Shown piece by piece: positions 34,199-43,600 of a stretch of DNA of 64,000 bases. The DNA is from Sulfurospirillum oryzae (GTDB lineage: Bacteria; Campylobacterota; Campylobacteria; Campylobacterales; Sulfurospirillaceae). A program made the translations under genes and the position numbers. Location of the stretch: positions 1-64,000 of the forward strand of contig NZ_JANZKZ010000002.1 of NCBI RefSeq assembly GCF_025770725.1, in the 5' to 3' direction. Each line of letters begins with the position of its first letter. The stretch's first letter is position 1. Under the pieces are notes generated by a model. It saw only the letters and a program-made list of their open reading frames with translations, had not been told where the DNA came from and made no database searches.

Positions 34199-34268
34199 TC
34201 AAACATCCTTTTAGTTCATTTTTGATACTATACCAAATTACGAATAAAGAGAGGATAAAGCAGTTTTG

Positions 34269-34613
34269 ATGCGATTTTGGCTTACATGTAACGTGTTACT
34301 ATTTTTGTTTATAACACCACTTTTAAGTGAAGATTTTATCTCTAAAATGGAATACGCAAAGATGCTTTATTCCAATCCACGAGGTATTGGATGCAACAAA
34401 TGCCACGGTGAAAAAGGTGAAGGTGCGGTCATCTCAAAATACTCATCCAAAAACAGAGATGTTGTTCTTGAAGCGCCCAATATAACCACGGTTTCAAAAG
34501 AGCGTTTTTTTCAAGCACTGACCTCTCAGCACAGAGTGATGCCAACATACTTTTTAACATGGCAAGAGATCGACAGCCTGTACTATTATGTTTCCAGTGA
34601 AGTCAAAAAGTAG
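34269..34613 (+). CDS. Small periplasmic c-type cytochrome
   Basis: A 114-residue monoheme cytochrome: signal peptide (about 1-20), then the heme site GIGCNKCHGEKGEG and a methionine near the end (RVMPTYFLTWQEI) that can be the axial ligand. The fold looks like the single-domain cytochrome c class I used as an electron shuttle. The ATG at 34269 is preferred to the TTG just before it. LTCN inside the signal peptide is encoded by a TTACATGTAA palindrome. Partner enzymes are not adjacent. Confidence 0.87.
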   Translation: MRFWLTCNVLLFLFITPLLSEDFISKMEYAKMLYSNPRGIGCNKCHGEKGEGAVISKYSSKNRDVVLEAPNITTVSKERFFQALTSQHRVMPTYFLTWQEIDSLYYYVSSEVKK

Positions 34614-34674
34614 AAAGTCGTTTGTTTAAAAACTTTCTGTAAAATAATATAAAAATAACGAGAGGAAATGAAAA

Positions 34675-35961
34675 ATGCACTATGATAAAAGCATTAAAGC
34701 GTATGAAAAAGCTAGAAATGTTATTCCTGGCGGAGTAGATTCTCCTGTACGTGCGTTTAAAAGTGTGGGTGGAACGCCCTTGTTTATTAAAAAAGGTGAG
34801 GGTGCGTATCTTGTCGATGTCGATAACAATCGTTATGTTGATTATGTTCAAAGTTGGGGTCCACTGATTTTTGGGCATGCTAATAAAAAAATTGAAAAAG
34901 CGGTTATTAAAGCGGTTAAAAAAGGACTTAGTTTTGGTGCTCCTACCAAAGCGGAAACCAAGCTGGCAAGCCTTATCTGCTCACTCTTTCCTGAAATGGA
35001 TAAAGTGCGTTTTGTCAGCAGTGGCACCGAAGCGGTTATGAGTGCGATTAGACTAGCGCGCGGCTTTACATGTAAAGATGACATTATCAAGTTTGAAGGC
35101 TGCTATCACGGACATAGCGACTCGCTTTTAGTCCAAGCAGGAAGCGGTGCGGTTACTTTTGGGTGCCCAAGCTCTCCGGGTGTTCCTGCCGATTTGACGA
35201 AACATACACTTTTAGCAAAATATAACGACATCAAAAGTGTCAAAGAGTGTTTTAAAAATTCTAAAAACATTGCTTGTATTATCATCGAGCCAATTGCGGG
35301 CAATATGGGTTTTGTTCCTGCCGATGCAAAATTTTTGGAAGAGCTTAGAGCTTTATGCGACAAACACGGAACATTGCTGATTTTTGATGAAGTTATGAGC
35401 GGATTTAGAGCAAGCCTCAGAGGTGCTCAAGGTGTTTACCAAACCGTGCCAGACTTGGTGACGTTTGGTAAAGTTATCGGTGGAGGAATGCCTGTGGGTG
35501 CGTTTGGTGGACGTGCTGAAATCATGGATAAACTCTCCCCAGATGGTCCCGTATACCAAGCAGGTACACTCAGTGGAAATCCTGTAGCGATGGCGGCGGG
35601 ACTTGCTTCTTTGGAGCAAATTATTGATGAGTCTGATTTATATATAAGACTAGAGAAAAAAGCGAAAAGACTTGTTGAAGGGCTTAGAGATGCGGCTGCA
35701 ATTTCGGGCATTACCCTTCAAGTAGGCGCTATTGGCTCAATGTTTGGCTTCTTCTTTAATGAAAAACCTGTGAAAAATTTTGATGATGCCCTAAAAAGCA
35801 ATACAACATGTTTTGCCGCCTTTCATCAAGGTATGTTGAGTGAAGGTTTTTACTTTGCATGCTCGCAGTTTGAAACAGGCTTTATTAGTGATGCCATGAG
35901 CGATGAAATGATTGAAGATACCATCGAAGCGGCAATAAAAGTATTTGAAGAGATAGCATGA
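34675..35961 (+). CDS. hemL: Glutamate-1-semialdehyde 2,1-aminomutase
   Basis: Makes 5-aminolevulinate for heme synthesis by the C5 route. The 428 residues include the PLP lysine K266 in [17 protein letters not shown], the [15 protein letters not shown] substrate region and [20 protein letters not shown]-type ribosome site upstream. It is followed with a four-base overlap by an AtpZ-like gene and then by a run of tightly packed genes up to recG, so this is probably the first gene of a long operon. FTCK is encoded by a palindrome copy. Confidence 0.96.
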   Translation: MHYDKSIKAYEKARNVIPGGVDSPVRAFKSVGGTPLFIKKGEGAYLVDVDNNRYVDYVQSWGPLIFGHANKKIEKAVIKAVKKGLSFGAPTKAETKLASLICSLFPEMDKVRFVSSGTEAVMSAIRLARGFTCKDDIIKFEGCYHGHSDSLLVQAGSGAVTFGCPSSPGVPADLTKHTLLAKYNDIKSVKECFKNSKNIACIIIEPIAGNMGFVPADAKFLEELRALCDKHGTLLIFDEVMSGFRASLRGAQGVYQTVPDLVTFGKVIGGGMPVGAFGGRAEIMDKLSPDGPVYQAGTLSGNPVAMAAGLASLEQIIDESDLYIRLEKKAKRLVEGLRDAAAISGITLQVGAIGSMFGFFFNEKPVKNFDDALKSNTTCFAAFHQGMLSEGFYFACSQFETGFISDAMSDEMIEDTIEAAIKVFEEIA

Positions 35962-36260
35962 GCGAAGAGAAAAAACCAAAATACGGTAAACTCATTGAAG
36001 GTGCTGAACAGCTCTCATTAGGTATTTCTATTGTCGTCGCTGTTTTGATTGGTATTGGTGTTGGAATGCTTATGAGCAACTGGTTTAATACACCATGGCT
36101 TCTATGGGTCGGTGTTTTTTGGGGCGTTGGTGGAGCGATCCTCAATGTCTATAAAGCTTACCAAAAAAATGTTGCTTCCTTGGATGAACTCAAAGATGAT
36201 GTAAGGTATAAAAAATACCAACAACCCAAAGATGATGATGAAGATGAAGACGACAAGTAG
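35958..36260 (+). CDS. AtpZ/AtpI-like small membrane protein
   Basis: A 100-residue protein with two membrane helices (about 19-40 and 48-68) and an acidic tail (DDDEDEDDK). The sequence around [22 protein letters not shown] and [20 protein letters not shown] matches AtpZ/AtpI proteins that help assemble the F-type ATP synthase ring. No ATP synthase genes are nearby. It overlaps hemL by four bases and the next gene by 29. Confidence 0.78.
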   Translation: MSEEKKPKYGKLIEGAEQLSLGISIVVAVLIGIGVGMLMSNWFNTPWLLWVGVFWGVGGAILNVYKAYQKNVASLDELKDDVRYKKYQQPKDDDEDEDDK

Positions 36261-36750
36261 GCTTTTGCGCTTTTACCTCATGGGTGATGTTCTTGTCATT
36301 CTTCTCTCTTTGGTGCAAGGCGGAGATTGGCTACTCAACACGCAAATAGCTTTTGCATGTTCACTGCTCATCACAATGGCATCGTTTCGCTCGTATCATA
36401 CATTTGTTCAAAGACGAGTCGATGCAGGACTCATTCCCAATGATAAATTTGACAAGTATTATGAAGATGACAAAGAAGATGATGAGGATGATGAAAAAGA
36501 GAGCGTTGCTCCAAGAGTCTCTAAAATAGGCTTTAAACAGAGCTTTCAAAATCTTGCTTTAAGCTATAAAAGTGCGCTTTCACTGTATCGTATCCTCTCG
36601 TATGGCGTACTTTTCTTGGCGGTGCTTTTTTTAATTCGCCATGATAACTTGGATGCGATGGCATTTTTTGTGGGACTCAGTGTGGTGCCACTTTCGAGCT
36701 TTTTATCTGTTTTTTTTGTTAAAAAGGGTTTGAATGAAACGAATGAGTAA
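36232..36750 (+). CDS. Hypothetical four-helix membrane protein with acidic loop
   Basis: A 172-residue protein with two helices at the N terminus, a long charged loop containing YYEDDKEDDEDDEKE (about 81-95), and two helices at the C terminus. Several ATG codons (36232, 36235, 36238, 36244) could start it; all overlap the preceding gene. I recognise no function. The hemL-AtpZ-like-membrane protein order looks conserved in Campylobacterota from memory, suggesting a role in membrane or ATP synthase assembly. Confidence 0.72.
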   Translation: MMMKMKTTSRLLRFYLMGDVLVILLSLVQGGDWLLNTQIAFACSLLITMASFRSYHTFVQRRVDAGLIPNDKFDKYYEDDKEDDEDDEKESVAPRVSKIGFKQSFQNLALSYKSALSLYRILSYGVLFLAVLFLIRHDNLDAMAFFVGLSVVPLSSFLSVFFVKKGLNETNE

Positions 36751-37783
36751 TGAAGAAGCCTTACGTCTGATTCGTGAGGTAGACCTTAATACATTAGGGG
36801 AAATGGCGTTGAAGCGAAAAATGGAGCTTCACCCTGAAAATTTGACCACGTTTGTTGTTGATCGCAATATAAACTATACCAATGTTTGCTGGGTTGATTG
36901 TAAATTTTGCGCTTTTTATCGTCACCATAAAGAAGATGAATCTTATGTGCTCTCTTTTGAAGAAATTGGTCAAAAGATTGAGGAATTGATCGAGATTGGT
37001 GGAACGCAAATTCTTTTCCAAGGCGGCGTTCATCCAAAGCTTAAAATCGAATGGTATGAAGAGCTCGTAGAGTGGATTAGTACGAATTACCCTAGCATTA
37101 CCATTCATGGATTTTCAGCCATTGAAATTGATTACATCGCTAAAATCTCAAAGATCAGCTACCAAGAGGTTCTGTTGCGTCTTCAGAAAAAAGGACTTTA
37201 CAGCATACCAGGAGCAGGAGCTGAGATACTGAGTGACCGTGTCCGTGACATCATAGCCCCTAAAAAATTAGGGACTGAAGAGTGGCTGGGTGTGCATAGA
37301 GCCGCCCATAAAATCGGTATGCGTTCAACGGCTACAATGATGTTTGGAACCTTAGAGAGTGATGAAGAGATCATTGAGCATTGGGAAAAAATCAGAGAGC
37401 TTCAAGATGAGACAGACGGCTTTAGAGCGTTTATCATGTGGAGTTTTCAAAGCGACCATACCAAGCTCAAAGAAGAACATCCTGAAATCAAAAAGCAGTC
37501 ATCAAATCGTTACCTCAGGCTTTTAGCCGTCAGTCGTTTATACCTCGATAATTTTAAAAACATCCAAAGCTCATGGGTGACGCAAGGCAGCTACATCGGT
37601 CAGCTTGCCCTCATGTTTGGAGCAAACGATCTAGGCAGTACGATGATGGAAGAGAACGTCGTCAAAGCAGCAGGAGCAGCAAACCGCATGAATCAAGCGG
37701 AGATGATTAAACTCATCAAAGACATCGGTTCTATCCCTGCCAAACGCGATACTTCGTACACGATATTGGAGAAGTTCGCATGA
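36734..37783 (+). CDS. mqnC: Cyclic dehypoxanthinyl futalosine synthase
   Basis: A radical SAM enzyme of the futalosine pathway to menaquinone, the quinone used for anaerobic respiration by this group. The 349 residues contain the cluster motif C-x3-C-x2-C in TNVCWVDCKFCAFYR, GGTQILFQGGVHP and a C-terminal partial barrel with QGSYIGQLALMFGANDLG. It starts within the preceding gene (17-base overlap) with AAAAAGGG in good position. Other mqn genes are not in the window. Confidence 0.93.
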   Translation: MKRMSNEEALRLIREVDLNTLGEMALKRKMELHPENLTTFVVDRNINYTNVCWVDCKFCAFYRHHKEDESYVLSFEEIGQKIEELIEIGGTQILFQGGVHPKLKIEWYEELVEWISTNYPSITIHGFSAIEIDYIAKISKISYQEVLLRLQKKGLYSIPGAGAEILSDRVRDIIAPKKLGTEEWLGVHRAAHKIGMRSTATMMFGTLESDEEIIEHWEKIRELQDETDGFRAFIMWSFQSDHTKLKEEHPEIKKQSSNRYLRLLAVSRLYLDNFKNIQSSWVTQGSYIGQLALMFGANDLGSTMMEENVVKAAGAANRMNQAEMIKLIKDIGSIPAKRDTSYTILEKFA

Positions 37784-39078
37784 AAAGAGTATTTTTTACA
37801 ATAATGATTTTGTTACAAGGAGTATTAGTGAGTCAAGAGATTAGTCAAATCAATGTCAATGGTGTGGAAATTCCTATCGTATTTGAAAAGGATGCCTCAC
37901 TTCCTCTGGCTTCGATACAACTTGTGGTTAAAAATGCGGGTAGCATGGAAGATGCGCATAATGAAGGTGTTGCCAAATTTTTAGCAGCAATGCTGGGCGA
38001 AGGTACCAAAGAGATGGGTGCAACGGCATTTGCAGAAGAGCTTGAATTTCGTGCCATTAGTCTAGGTGCTCACAGCGGTGTTGAAACCCTTGTCTTTGAA
38101 GCATCTGCCCTAAAAGAGCAGTTCCCTTATGCTATGGATATGCTTAAAAAATTGCTTAAAAGTCCGAACTTTACCAAAGAGAGCTTCGATAAAATCAAGC
38201 TTCTAACCCTTGGAATGCTTTCCAATAAAGAGAGTGATTTTGACTACATCGCCAATCTCAATTTGCAAAAACTCATTTTTGAAAATACGCCATTTGCCCA
38301 TGCGTACAGTGGCGATGTGAAAAGCATTAAAGCACTTAAACTGAAAGATGTTGAGAATTTTTACAAAGAACATGTGAATTTGGAGAGTCTTATCATCGTT
38401 GCGGGTGGCGATATAGAACTCGAAGAGGTGAAGAAACTGCTTCTTCCGGTGTTGGCTGAAATCAAACATGGAAAACGCCGTGACATGGCTTACTTTGATG
38501 CTAATAAAAATGCAAAAGAGCTGATTGTTTCTAAAGAGAGCGAACAAGCGTACATCTATTTTGGTGCTCCTTTTTACATGAAAAGTGGTGATGAAGAGGC
38601 GTATAAGGCCAAAGTAGCAAGTTTCATTTTAGGAGAGAGTGGTTTTGGAAGTCGTTTGATGGAAGAGGTGCGCGTGAAGCGAGGTTTGGCATATTCAAGT
38701 TATAGTCGAACGAGCATAGGTAAATCAAACAGTAGTTTTACAGGACATCTTCAAACGAAAAATGAGAATTTGGATGAAGCTAAAAAAGTGGTTGCCGCTG
38801 AAATTAAACGTTTTGTGGATGAGGGCGTTACAGAAGATGAACTTGCTCAAGCAAAACGCTTTTTACTTGGGAGCGAGCCACTTCGCAATGAAACGCTTTC
38901 TCAGCGTCTTTCTCGCGCATTTTTTGAGTATTATGGTGGATTTGAGTTGGGACATTCTAAAAAGCAGTTAGAGAAAATCGAGAAATTAAGCCTTGAAGAG
39001 CTTAACCGTTTCATTAAAAAACACGATGAGATCACAGCCCTTAGCTTTTCGGTAGTCACGAAACGTGAAAAACCTTGA
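37780..39078 (+). CDS. M16-family peptidase homologue lacking the zinc motif
   Basis: A 432-residue protein with a signal-peptide-like start and two M16 repeats. The zinc motif HxxEH expected in the first repeat reads KFLAA (66-70), so all three key residues are missing. The second repeat keeps the substrate-binding Arg/Tyr region, GSRLMEEVRVKRGLAYSSYS. By analogy with M16B pairs and pseudoproteases, it may be the non-catalytic partner of an active subunit or a chaperone-like periplasmic protein. It overlaps mqnC by four bases and recG by 14. Confidence 0.85.
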   Translation: MKRVFFTIMILLQGVLVSQEISQINVNGVEIPIVFEKDASLPLASIQLVVKNAGSMEDAHNEGVAKFLAAMLGEGTKEMGATAFAEELEFRAISLGAHSGVETLVFEASALKEQFPYAMDMLKKLLKSPNFTKESFDKIKLLTLGMLSNKESDFDYIANLNLQKLIFENTPFAHAYSGDVKSIKALKLKDVENFYKEHVNLESLIIVAGGDIELEEVKKLLLPVLAEIKHGKRRDMAYFDANKNAKELIVSKESEQAYIYFGAPFYMKSGDEEAYKAKVASFILGESGFGSRLMEEVRVKRGLAYSSYSRTSIGKSNSSFTGHLQTKNENLDEAKKVVAAEIKRFVDEGVTEDELAQAKRFLLGSEPLRNETLSQRLSRAFFEYYGGFELGHSKKQLEKIEKLSLEELNRFIKKHDEITALSFSVVTKREKP

Positions 39079-40903
39079 TCTTGATCCGATCGATAAGGAA
39101 CGCTTTAAAAAAATAGGGGTAGTAACGCTACTGGATTTAGCGCTACTCCTCCCTCATTCTTATGAAAACACAACCCTTTCTCCCACACCGCTTTTAGAGC
39201 AAATCAACACCTTACATGTAAAGGTGATTTCGCTCAAACAAAGCCCTAAAGTTTTTCAAATTCTCTTTTATGTTGAGGCATGGAAAACGCATCTTGACGG
39301 TGTCATTTTTGCGGCAAAACCTTACCATAAAACACTCTTTAAAGTGGGGAATGAGCTTTATATTAACGGGAAAGTGCAGTACAATGGTGGCAGGATGCAG
39401 ATGGTACAGCCTAAAATTGTGACAACCATCAACACCTTAATACCAAAGTATAAAACAACCCTTCAAAACAAAACGGTTATAGCTTTGATGGAGTGTTATC
39501 TCACCCTTGATGCACTCTTAAATGAGGGCTTACATGTAAAAGAAGCCGAGAGTATTTTAAGCTTGCATAGACCTAGTGCCAAAGAGGCAAGTACCATAAG
39601 CAGTTTTGGTTACTCGGAATCCATACAAAAAGTGTTGAAATATGTCGAAATTCATAACTACCTCAAAAAACTCTCTGGTAAAAAGGTGAGTTTTCCCTCT
39701 TGTGCAAAACTTGATGGCGATGAAAAACCGTTCATCGCCTCGCTTCCTTTTACGTTAACGACCGATCAGCAAAAAGTCATTGGTGAGATCAAAAATGATT
39801 TTTTAAGTGAAAATGCTGCCAAGCGTGTCATTATGGGTGATGTTGGCTGTGGTAAAACCATGGTTATCTTGGCATCAGTTATGATGGCGTATCCTAAAAA
39901 ATCTGTTTTGATGGCACCAACCACCGTACTTGCCAACCAACTTTTTGAAGAGGCAAAGAAGTTTTTGCCTTTACATGTAAAGAGTATTTTAGTGACACAA
40001 GAGGCAGAGAGTAAAGATCCTTTAGAGAATTTTGATTTTATTATCGGCACACATGCTCTTTTGTATAGGGAACTTCCAGAGTGTGCGCTTGTGATGGTCG
40101 ATGAACAACATCGCTTTGGTACGAAACAAAGAGCACTCCTTTCAGCACTTGTTTCAAAACAGGCGTGGCATCCGCATTACTTACAGTTCTCAGCGACGCC
40201 GATTCCAAGAACTCTGAGCATGATTCAGTCTTCCTTGGTTGATTTTTCATTTATTAAAATGCTTCCATTTCCAAAAGACATTACCACCAAAGTGATTGTC
40301 AAAAAAGATTTTAAAGCGTTGGTTGAGCATCTCAAAAGTGAAATTGCACACAATCATCAGTGTATTATCGTCTATCCTTTGGTGGAAGAGAGTGAGATGG
40401 TGAACTACCAGTCCATTGATGAAGGGCGTGGTTTTTGGGAGAAAAATTTTGAGAAAGTCTATGTAACGTATGGGAAAGATAAAAACAAAGAAGAGATATT
40501 AAAAGCCTTTAAAGAGGAGGGCAATTTGCTCATCTCTACGACAGTGGTCGAAGTGGGTATATCGCTTCCAAGGCTTTCAACCATCGTTATCGTCGGTGCA
40601 GAACGATTAGGGCTCGCTAGTTTGCATCAACTTCGTGGACGCGTAAGTCGAAATGGTTTAAAAGGATACTGTTACCTTTATACCAATTTAGCCAAAAGCG
40701 AGAGGCTTGAAAAGTTTAGTCAAACGCTTGATGGTTTTGAGATCGCGGAGCTTGATTTACAGTACCGCCAAGGTGGTGATGTGGTGGAAGGAAGCATCCA
40801 AAGCGGTAAAAAGCTGGTTTGGTTTGAAATGGGTAGCGATGAGGAAATTTTAAAAGAGGCGAAAAGCAGAATAGAGGAGGCTAAAAGCCTCCCCAAAGCT
40901 TAG
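39065..40903 (+). CDS. recG: ATP-dependent DNA helicase RecG
   Basis: Remodels stalled replication forks and branched DNA. At 612 residues it is shorter than E. coli RecG (693), mainly in the N-terminal wedge region. The helicase motifs are complete: Walker A GDVGCGKT, DEQHRFG (Walker B), SATPIPRT, STTVVEVGISLP and the QLRGRVSR motif VI. The start is a GTG within the M16 gene. It carries three TTACATGTAA palindromes (39212, 39530, 39971), each coding for LHVK, the densest cluster in any gene here. Confidence 0.94.
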   Translation: MKNLDLDPIDKERFKKIGVVTLLDLALLLPHSYENTTLSPTPLLEQINTLHVKVISLKQSPKVFQILFYVEAWKTHLDGVIFAAKPYHKTLFKVGNELYINGKVQYNGGRMQMVQPKIVTTINTLIPKYKTTLQNKTVIALMECYLTLDALLNEGLHVKEAESILSLHRPSAKEASTISSFGYSESIQKVLKYVEIHNYLKKLSGKKVSFPSCAKLDGDEKPFIASLPFTLTTDQQKVIGEIKNDFLSENAAKRVIMGDVGCGKTMVILASVMMAYPKKSVLMAPTTVLANQLFEEAKKFLPLHVKSILVTQEAESKDPLENFDFIIGTHALLYRELPECALVMVDEQHRFGTKQRALLSALVSKQAWHPHYLQFSATPIPRTLSMIQSSLVDFSFIKMLPFPKDITTKVIVKKDFKALVEHLKSEIAHNHQCIIVYPLVEESEMVNYQSIDEGRGFWEKNFEKVYVTYGKDKNKEEILKAFKEEGNLLISTTVVEVGISLPRLSTIVIVGAERLGLASLHQLRGRVSRNGLKGYCYLYTNLAKSERLEKFSQTLDGFEIAELDLQYRQGGDVVEGSIQSGKKLVWFEMGSDEEILKEAKSRIEEAKSLPKA

Positions 40904-40905
40904 GT

Positions 40906-41430
40906 TTAATAAAGTCCGAATCTTCCATCGGTTTTTTTATACATAACGCGGAATTTATCTTCCATATCGTGGAAAACGATAAATTGTCTATCTGAGGCTT
41001 TGAGTTCATTCATAGCATCTTCAACCTCGACAGGTTTATAGCTGTTAAGACGCATTGGAACGATCTCATCATCACTTCCTTCAGCATTCTCGACAACTTC
41101 AGGTACAGCAACAATACCTTCAATTGGTTTATGGGTATTAATTTTATCGTGGTGACGTCTAAGCACTTTTTTTGCTCGTTCAATCGCAAGATCTACCGCA
41201 GCATAAACATCTTTATCTTTTTGTTGAATAACAACGGTGTTTTTATGTGCCATGTTAATAGCAAATTCGACATTAAAGCCTTTTTTGCCATTTTTTTCAT
41301 CCGCTGAGATCACAGTACGCACAGAGATAATGTCCAAATTGTATTTGCCAAGAGCATCAACTGCTCCTTCGATATAAGCCTTGATTGGCTCGGTCAAATC
41401 AAATTGTTTTCCTACGATACTTGTGTTCAT
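40906..41430 (-). CDS. hpf: Ribosome hibernation promoting factor, long form
   Basis: A 174-residue protein with the RaiA/HPF fold at the N terminus (about 1-100, with KKVLRRHHDK) and the C-terminal dimerisation domain (about 120-174: PVEVEDAMNELKASDRQFIVFHDMEDKFRVMYKKTDGRFGL). The long form joins two 70S ribosomes into inactive 100S dimers in stationary phase. GGAGACAAG precedes the ATG. It is convergent with recG and three bases from it. Confidence 0.94.
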   Translation of the reverse strand: MNTSIVGKQFDLTEPIKAYIEGAVDALGKYNLDIISVRTVISADEKNGKKGFNVEFAINMAHKNTVVIQQKDKDVYAAVDLAIERAKKVLRRHHDKINTHKPIEGIVAVPEVVENAEGSDDEIVPMRLNSYKPVEVEDAMNELKASDRQFIVFHDMEDKFRVMYKKTDGRFGLY

Positions 41431-41520
41431 CTTGTCTCCTTTTCCTTACCCTTTTCGGGGTTGATAAAACAAGTATAACAAAACGAACCTTAAAGCAAAA
41501 GGAGGTTTGAAAGGCTAAGA

Positions 41521-41982
41521 TTAGGGCTTTTGGATAGTGCGGCGATGAAGACGAATTGGCTCTGAGGAGATGTTGTTATCAGTATTCGTTGAAACAATTG
41601 TGTCGATGATAACGGTACGATTGGAGTCTGCTGTTTCAACCAAGTCACTAAGGATATTGCAGTTGTTATTGGAAGCTGTAGCCAAACCTCTCCCTAAGTA
41701 ATTAATTGTGACATTGATGTCAAAAATGGCATTTGCTCCCGCTTTTGGGTATTGCGCATTAATAGCATTCAGACAACCATTAGTCGTGTTGATATCATGC
41801 CCACTAATCGCAAGAAGCGCGAACTCAGTGCCACTTTGCACGAGGAGTTCAGCTTGTTCTCTTAAAAAGAGATCGGTTGTTTGTTTGGTTGAGAAGCTCG
41901 AAAACGAGAGTGCAAGAGCGGCGATAGAAGCGACAAGCACTATAAAAATAATTGCGGTTATGAGTGTAAATCCTCTACGCAT
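41521..41982 (-). CDS. MshP/GspK-like minor pilin
   Basis: Last gene of a four-gene adhesin and minor pilin operon. The 153 residues start with a short basic leader and a class III cleavage site G-FTLITAIIFIVLVAS, followed by a hydrophobic helix. Residue +5 is Thr instead of Glu, as in tip-located GspK/PilX-type pilins. The rest is polar with single cysteines that could form disulfides. It shares its start with the end of the preceding pilin gene. Confidence 0.75.
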   Translation of the reverse strand: MRRGFTLITAIIFIVLVASIAALALSFSSFSTKQTTDLFLREQAELLVQSGTEFALLAISGHDINTTNGCLNAINAQYPKAGANAIFDINVTINYLGRGLATASNNNCNILSDLVETADSNRTVIIDTIVSTNTDNNISSEPIRLHRRTIQKP

Positions 41983-42917
41983 TAGAATATTACCTTTTCT
42001 TTACAGGCACTAAAATCAAAGTCGCCACTTTGGTTATTGTCATGAATACAAAGTTTGATACGCACAACATCTCCTTCTTGGCGAATTCTAAAGGTACTGA
42101 CGTGTTCAGAAAGGACAGAGGTTGTTCCATTTGCTGTATATGTTTCGCCTTGCCAAGGTTGATAATTATAGACAAGCGTAAGGTTGAAATCACTGGCATT
42201 GCCAACAGGTACGAGTGCATAAGCGGTATGCGAGAGATAGTACTGCTCGAAGAGATCACCAGAACCAACACCATCGTTATCAAAATCGGTCAAATTGTCA
42301 TCAGCAGGAATATGTAAGCGGGTATTGGCTCCAGCAACTTTCGAAACGCGAACCGTATAATTCCCACCACCTTGTGAATAGTAGCTGTTAACATTATAAA
42401 GAGGTTTAGAATTTTTGAAAATGAGAGCTGGTAAATTTCCATTTTCATTGTTCATATCGACGTCACCGTTTGTGAGTGCCAAAATGATATCGCGTGCAAA
42501 ATCAAGTCTACTACCAGGTGTTTCCAATGTTCGTGTGGCAAGCTTGGTATTGTTACTATCCATATCGATAAATCCACTCCACCCTGGCACAACAGAAACA
42601 CCATCATGTTCACCTAAAAAGCTTTCATTGCTAATGCCAATCCATTCAATCGTTCCATAAGTACCATCAGCACTTGGAAGAGGAACAATACTTCCTGGTT
42701 TGATAGCTCTTACACTATCTTTAATGCGGTATTGTAATCGTTTGGCTATTTGCTCTAGTACAATTTCTGTTTGGCTTTGCAGACGATTTATAGCGCGGGT
42801 ACGCAAATAGTTTTTATATAAACTCGCCACAATCTCTGCTCCAATACTCGCCACAATACCAAAAACGACGATAACCATTACCAATTCTATCATAGTAAAA
42901 GCGGAGTGTTTTTTCAT
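41982..42917 (-). CDS. MshO/GspJ-like minor pilin
   Basis: A 311-residue prepilin with the N-terminal signal KKHSA-FTMIELVMVIVVFG; Glu at +5 is present. The long globular domain has a pattern of small aromatic and Gly-rich segments and a C-terminal pair of cysteines. It fits the MshO/PilW/GspJ class of minor pilins that prime pilus assembly. It overlaps its neighbours by a few bases on both sides. Confidence 0.77.
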   Translation of the reverse strand: MKKHSAFTMIELVMVIVVFGIVASIGAEIVASLYKNYLRTRAINRLQSQTEIVLEQIAKRLQYRIKDSVRAIKPGSIVPLPSADGTYGTIEWIGISNESFLGEHDGVSVVPGWSGFIDMDSNNTKLATRTLETPGSRLDFARDIILALTNGDVDMNNENGNLPALIFKNSKPLYNVNSYYSQGGGNYTVRVSKVAGANTRLHIPADDNLTDFDNDGVGSGDLFEQYYLSHTAYALVPVGNASDFNLTLVYNYQPWQGETYTANGTTSVLSEHVSTFRIRQEGDVVRIKLCIHDNNQSGDFDFSACKEKVIF

Positions 42918-43600
42918 TGGTAAGGCCTTGATGGAAGAAGAGTTGATTCACCTATGTTGCATGAAAAAGCCCGTAAAGTTATAGCACTTTGTGCTCCAGC
43001 AACTTGAACAGAAATCGTTTTAATGTTGGTAATAGTTGCATTGTTGTCAGGATTTAACACAAAAGTTCCCAGCGTTGATGAAGTATAGTTTGCAGCATCT
43101 GCAGCATAGGTAACAGTCGTGGTTAAGTTAAGATCAAAAATATAATCTAAATTTTGAGCATCTTCGCCTGCTGTAACCGTTAGAGCAATAGCTGGCAAGC
43201 CACTAAAATCATCAATGTCATCTAAATCTCCACCATCAGAACCAATAGCAGACGCAGATCTATTATTTAGAGCTACTGTTGCATCATACAATTTACGTCT
43301 ATTGTCGGCATTGATATGACCTATACGCTGATTGGTTGTTCCAATGCGTCCTAGTTCTGGATCGCCATTGGTAGTATCTAAAACAAACGAGCGCTGTGCA
43401 GTTGCATCATAGCTTTTATCATCCCATTCGTAGGTCAAAATATCGCCTATTTTGGCTTTCGCAGCAAGGATGGCTTCTTGTTGCATAGCAAAGGCATTGT
43501 TGTTTTGTACTTGGGTGAGAATGAGTGGTAAGCTCATGACGACTATGCCCATGACAACTATAGCAACAACTAATTCGAGCATCGACATTGCAGAACGCAT
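42914..43600 (-). CDS. PilV/GspI-like minor pilin
   Basis: A prepilin of 228 residues if started at the ATG whose bases overlap the stop codon of the giant gene upstream (TAATG at 43602-43598); two codons more if the earlier ATG at 43606 is used. The leader MRSA-MSMLELVVAIVVMG has Met at +1 and Glu at +5. The soluble part is rich in Asp, Asn and Thr. It probably sits near the pilus tip with the two other minor pilins. Confidence 0.76.
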   Translation of the reverse strand: MRSAMSMLELVVAIVVMGIVVMSLPLILTQVQNNNAFAMQQEAILAAKAKIGDILTYEWDDKSYDATAQRSFVLDTTNGDPELGRIGTTNQRIGHINADNRRKLYDATVALNNRSASAIGSDGGDLDDIDDFSGLPAIALTVTAGEDAQNLDYIFDLNLTTTVTYAADAANYTSSTLGTFVLNPDNNATITNIKTISVQVAGAQSAITLRAFSCNIGESTLLPSRPYQ

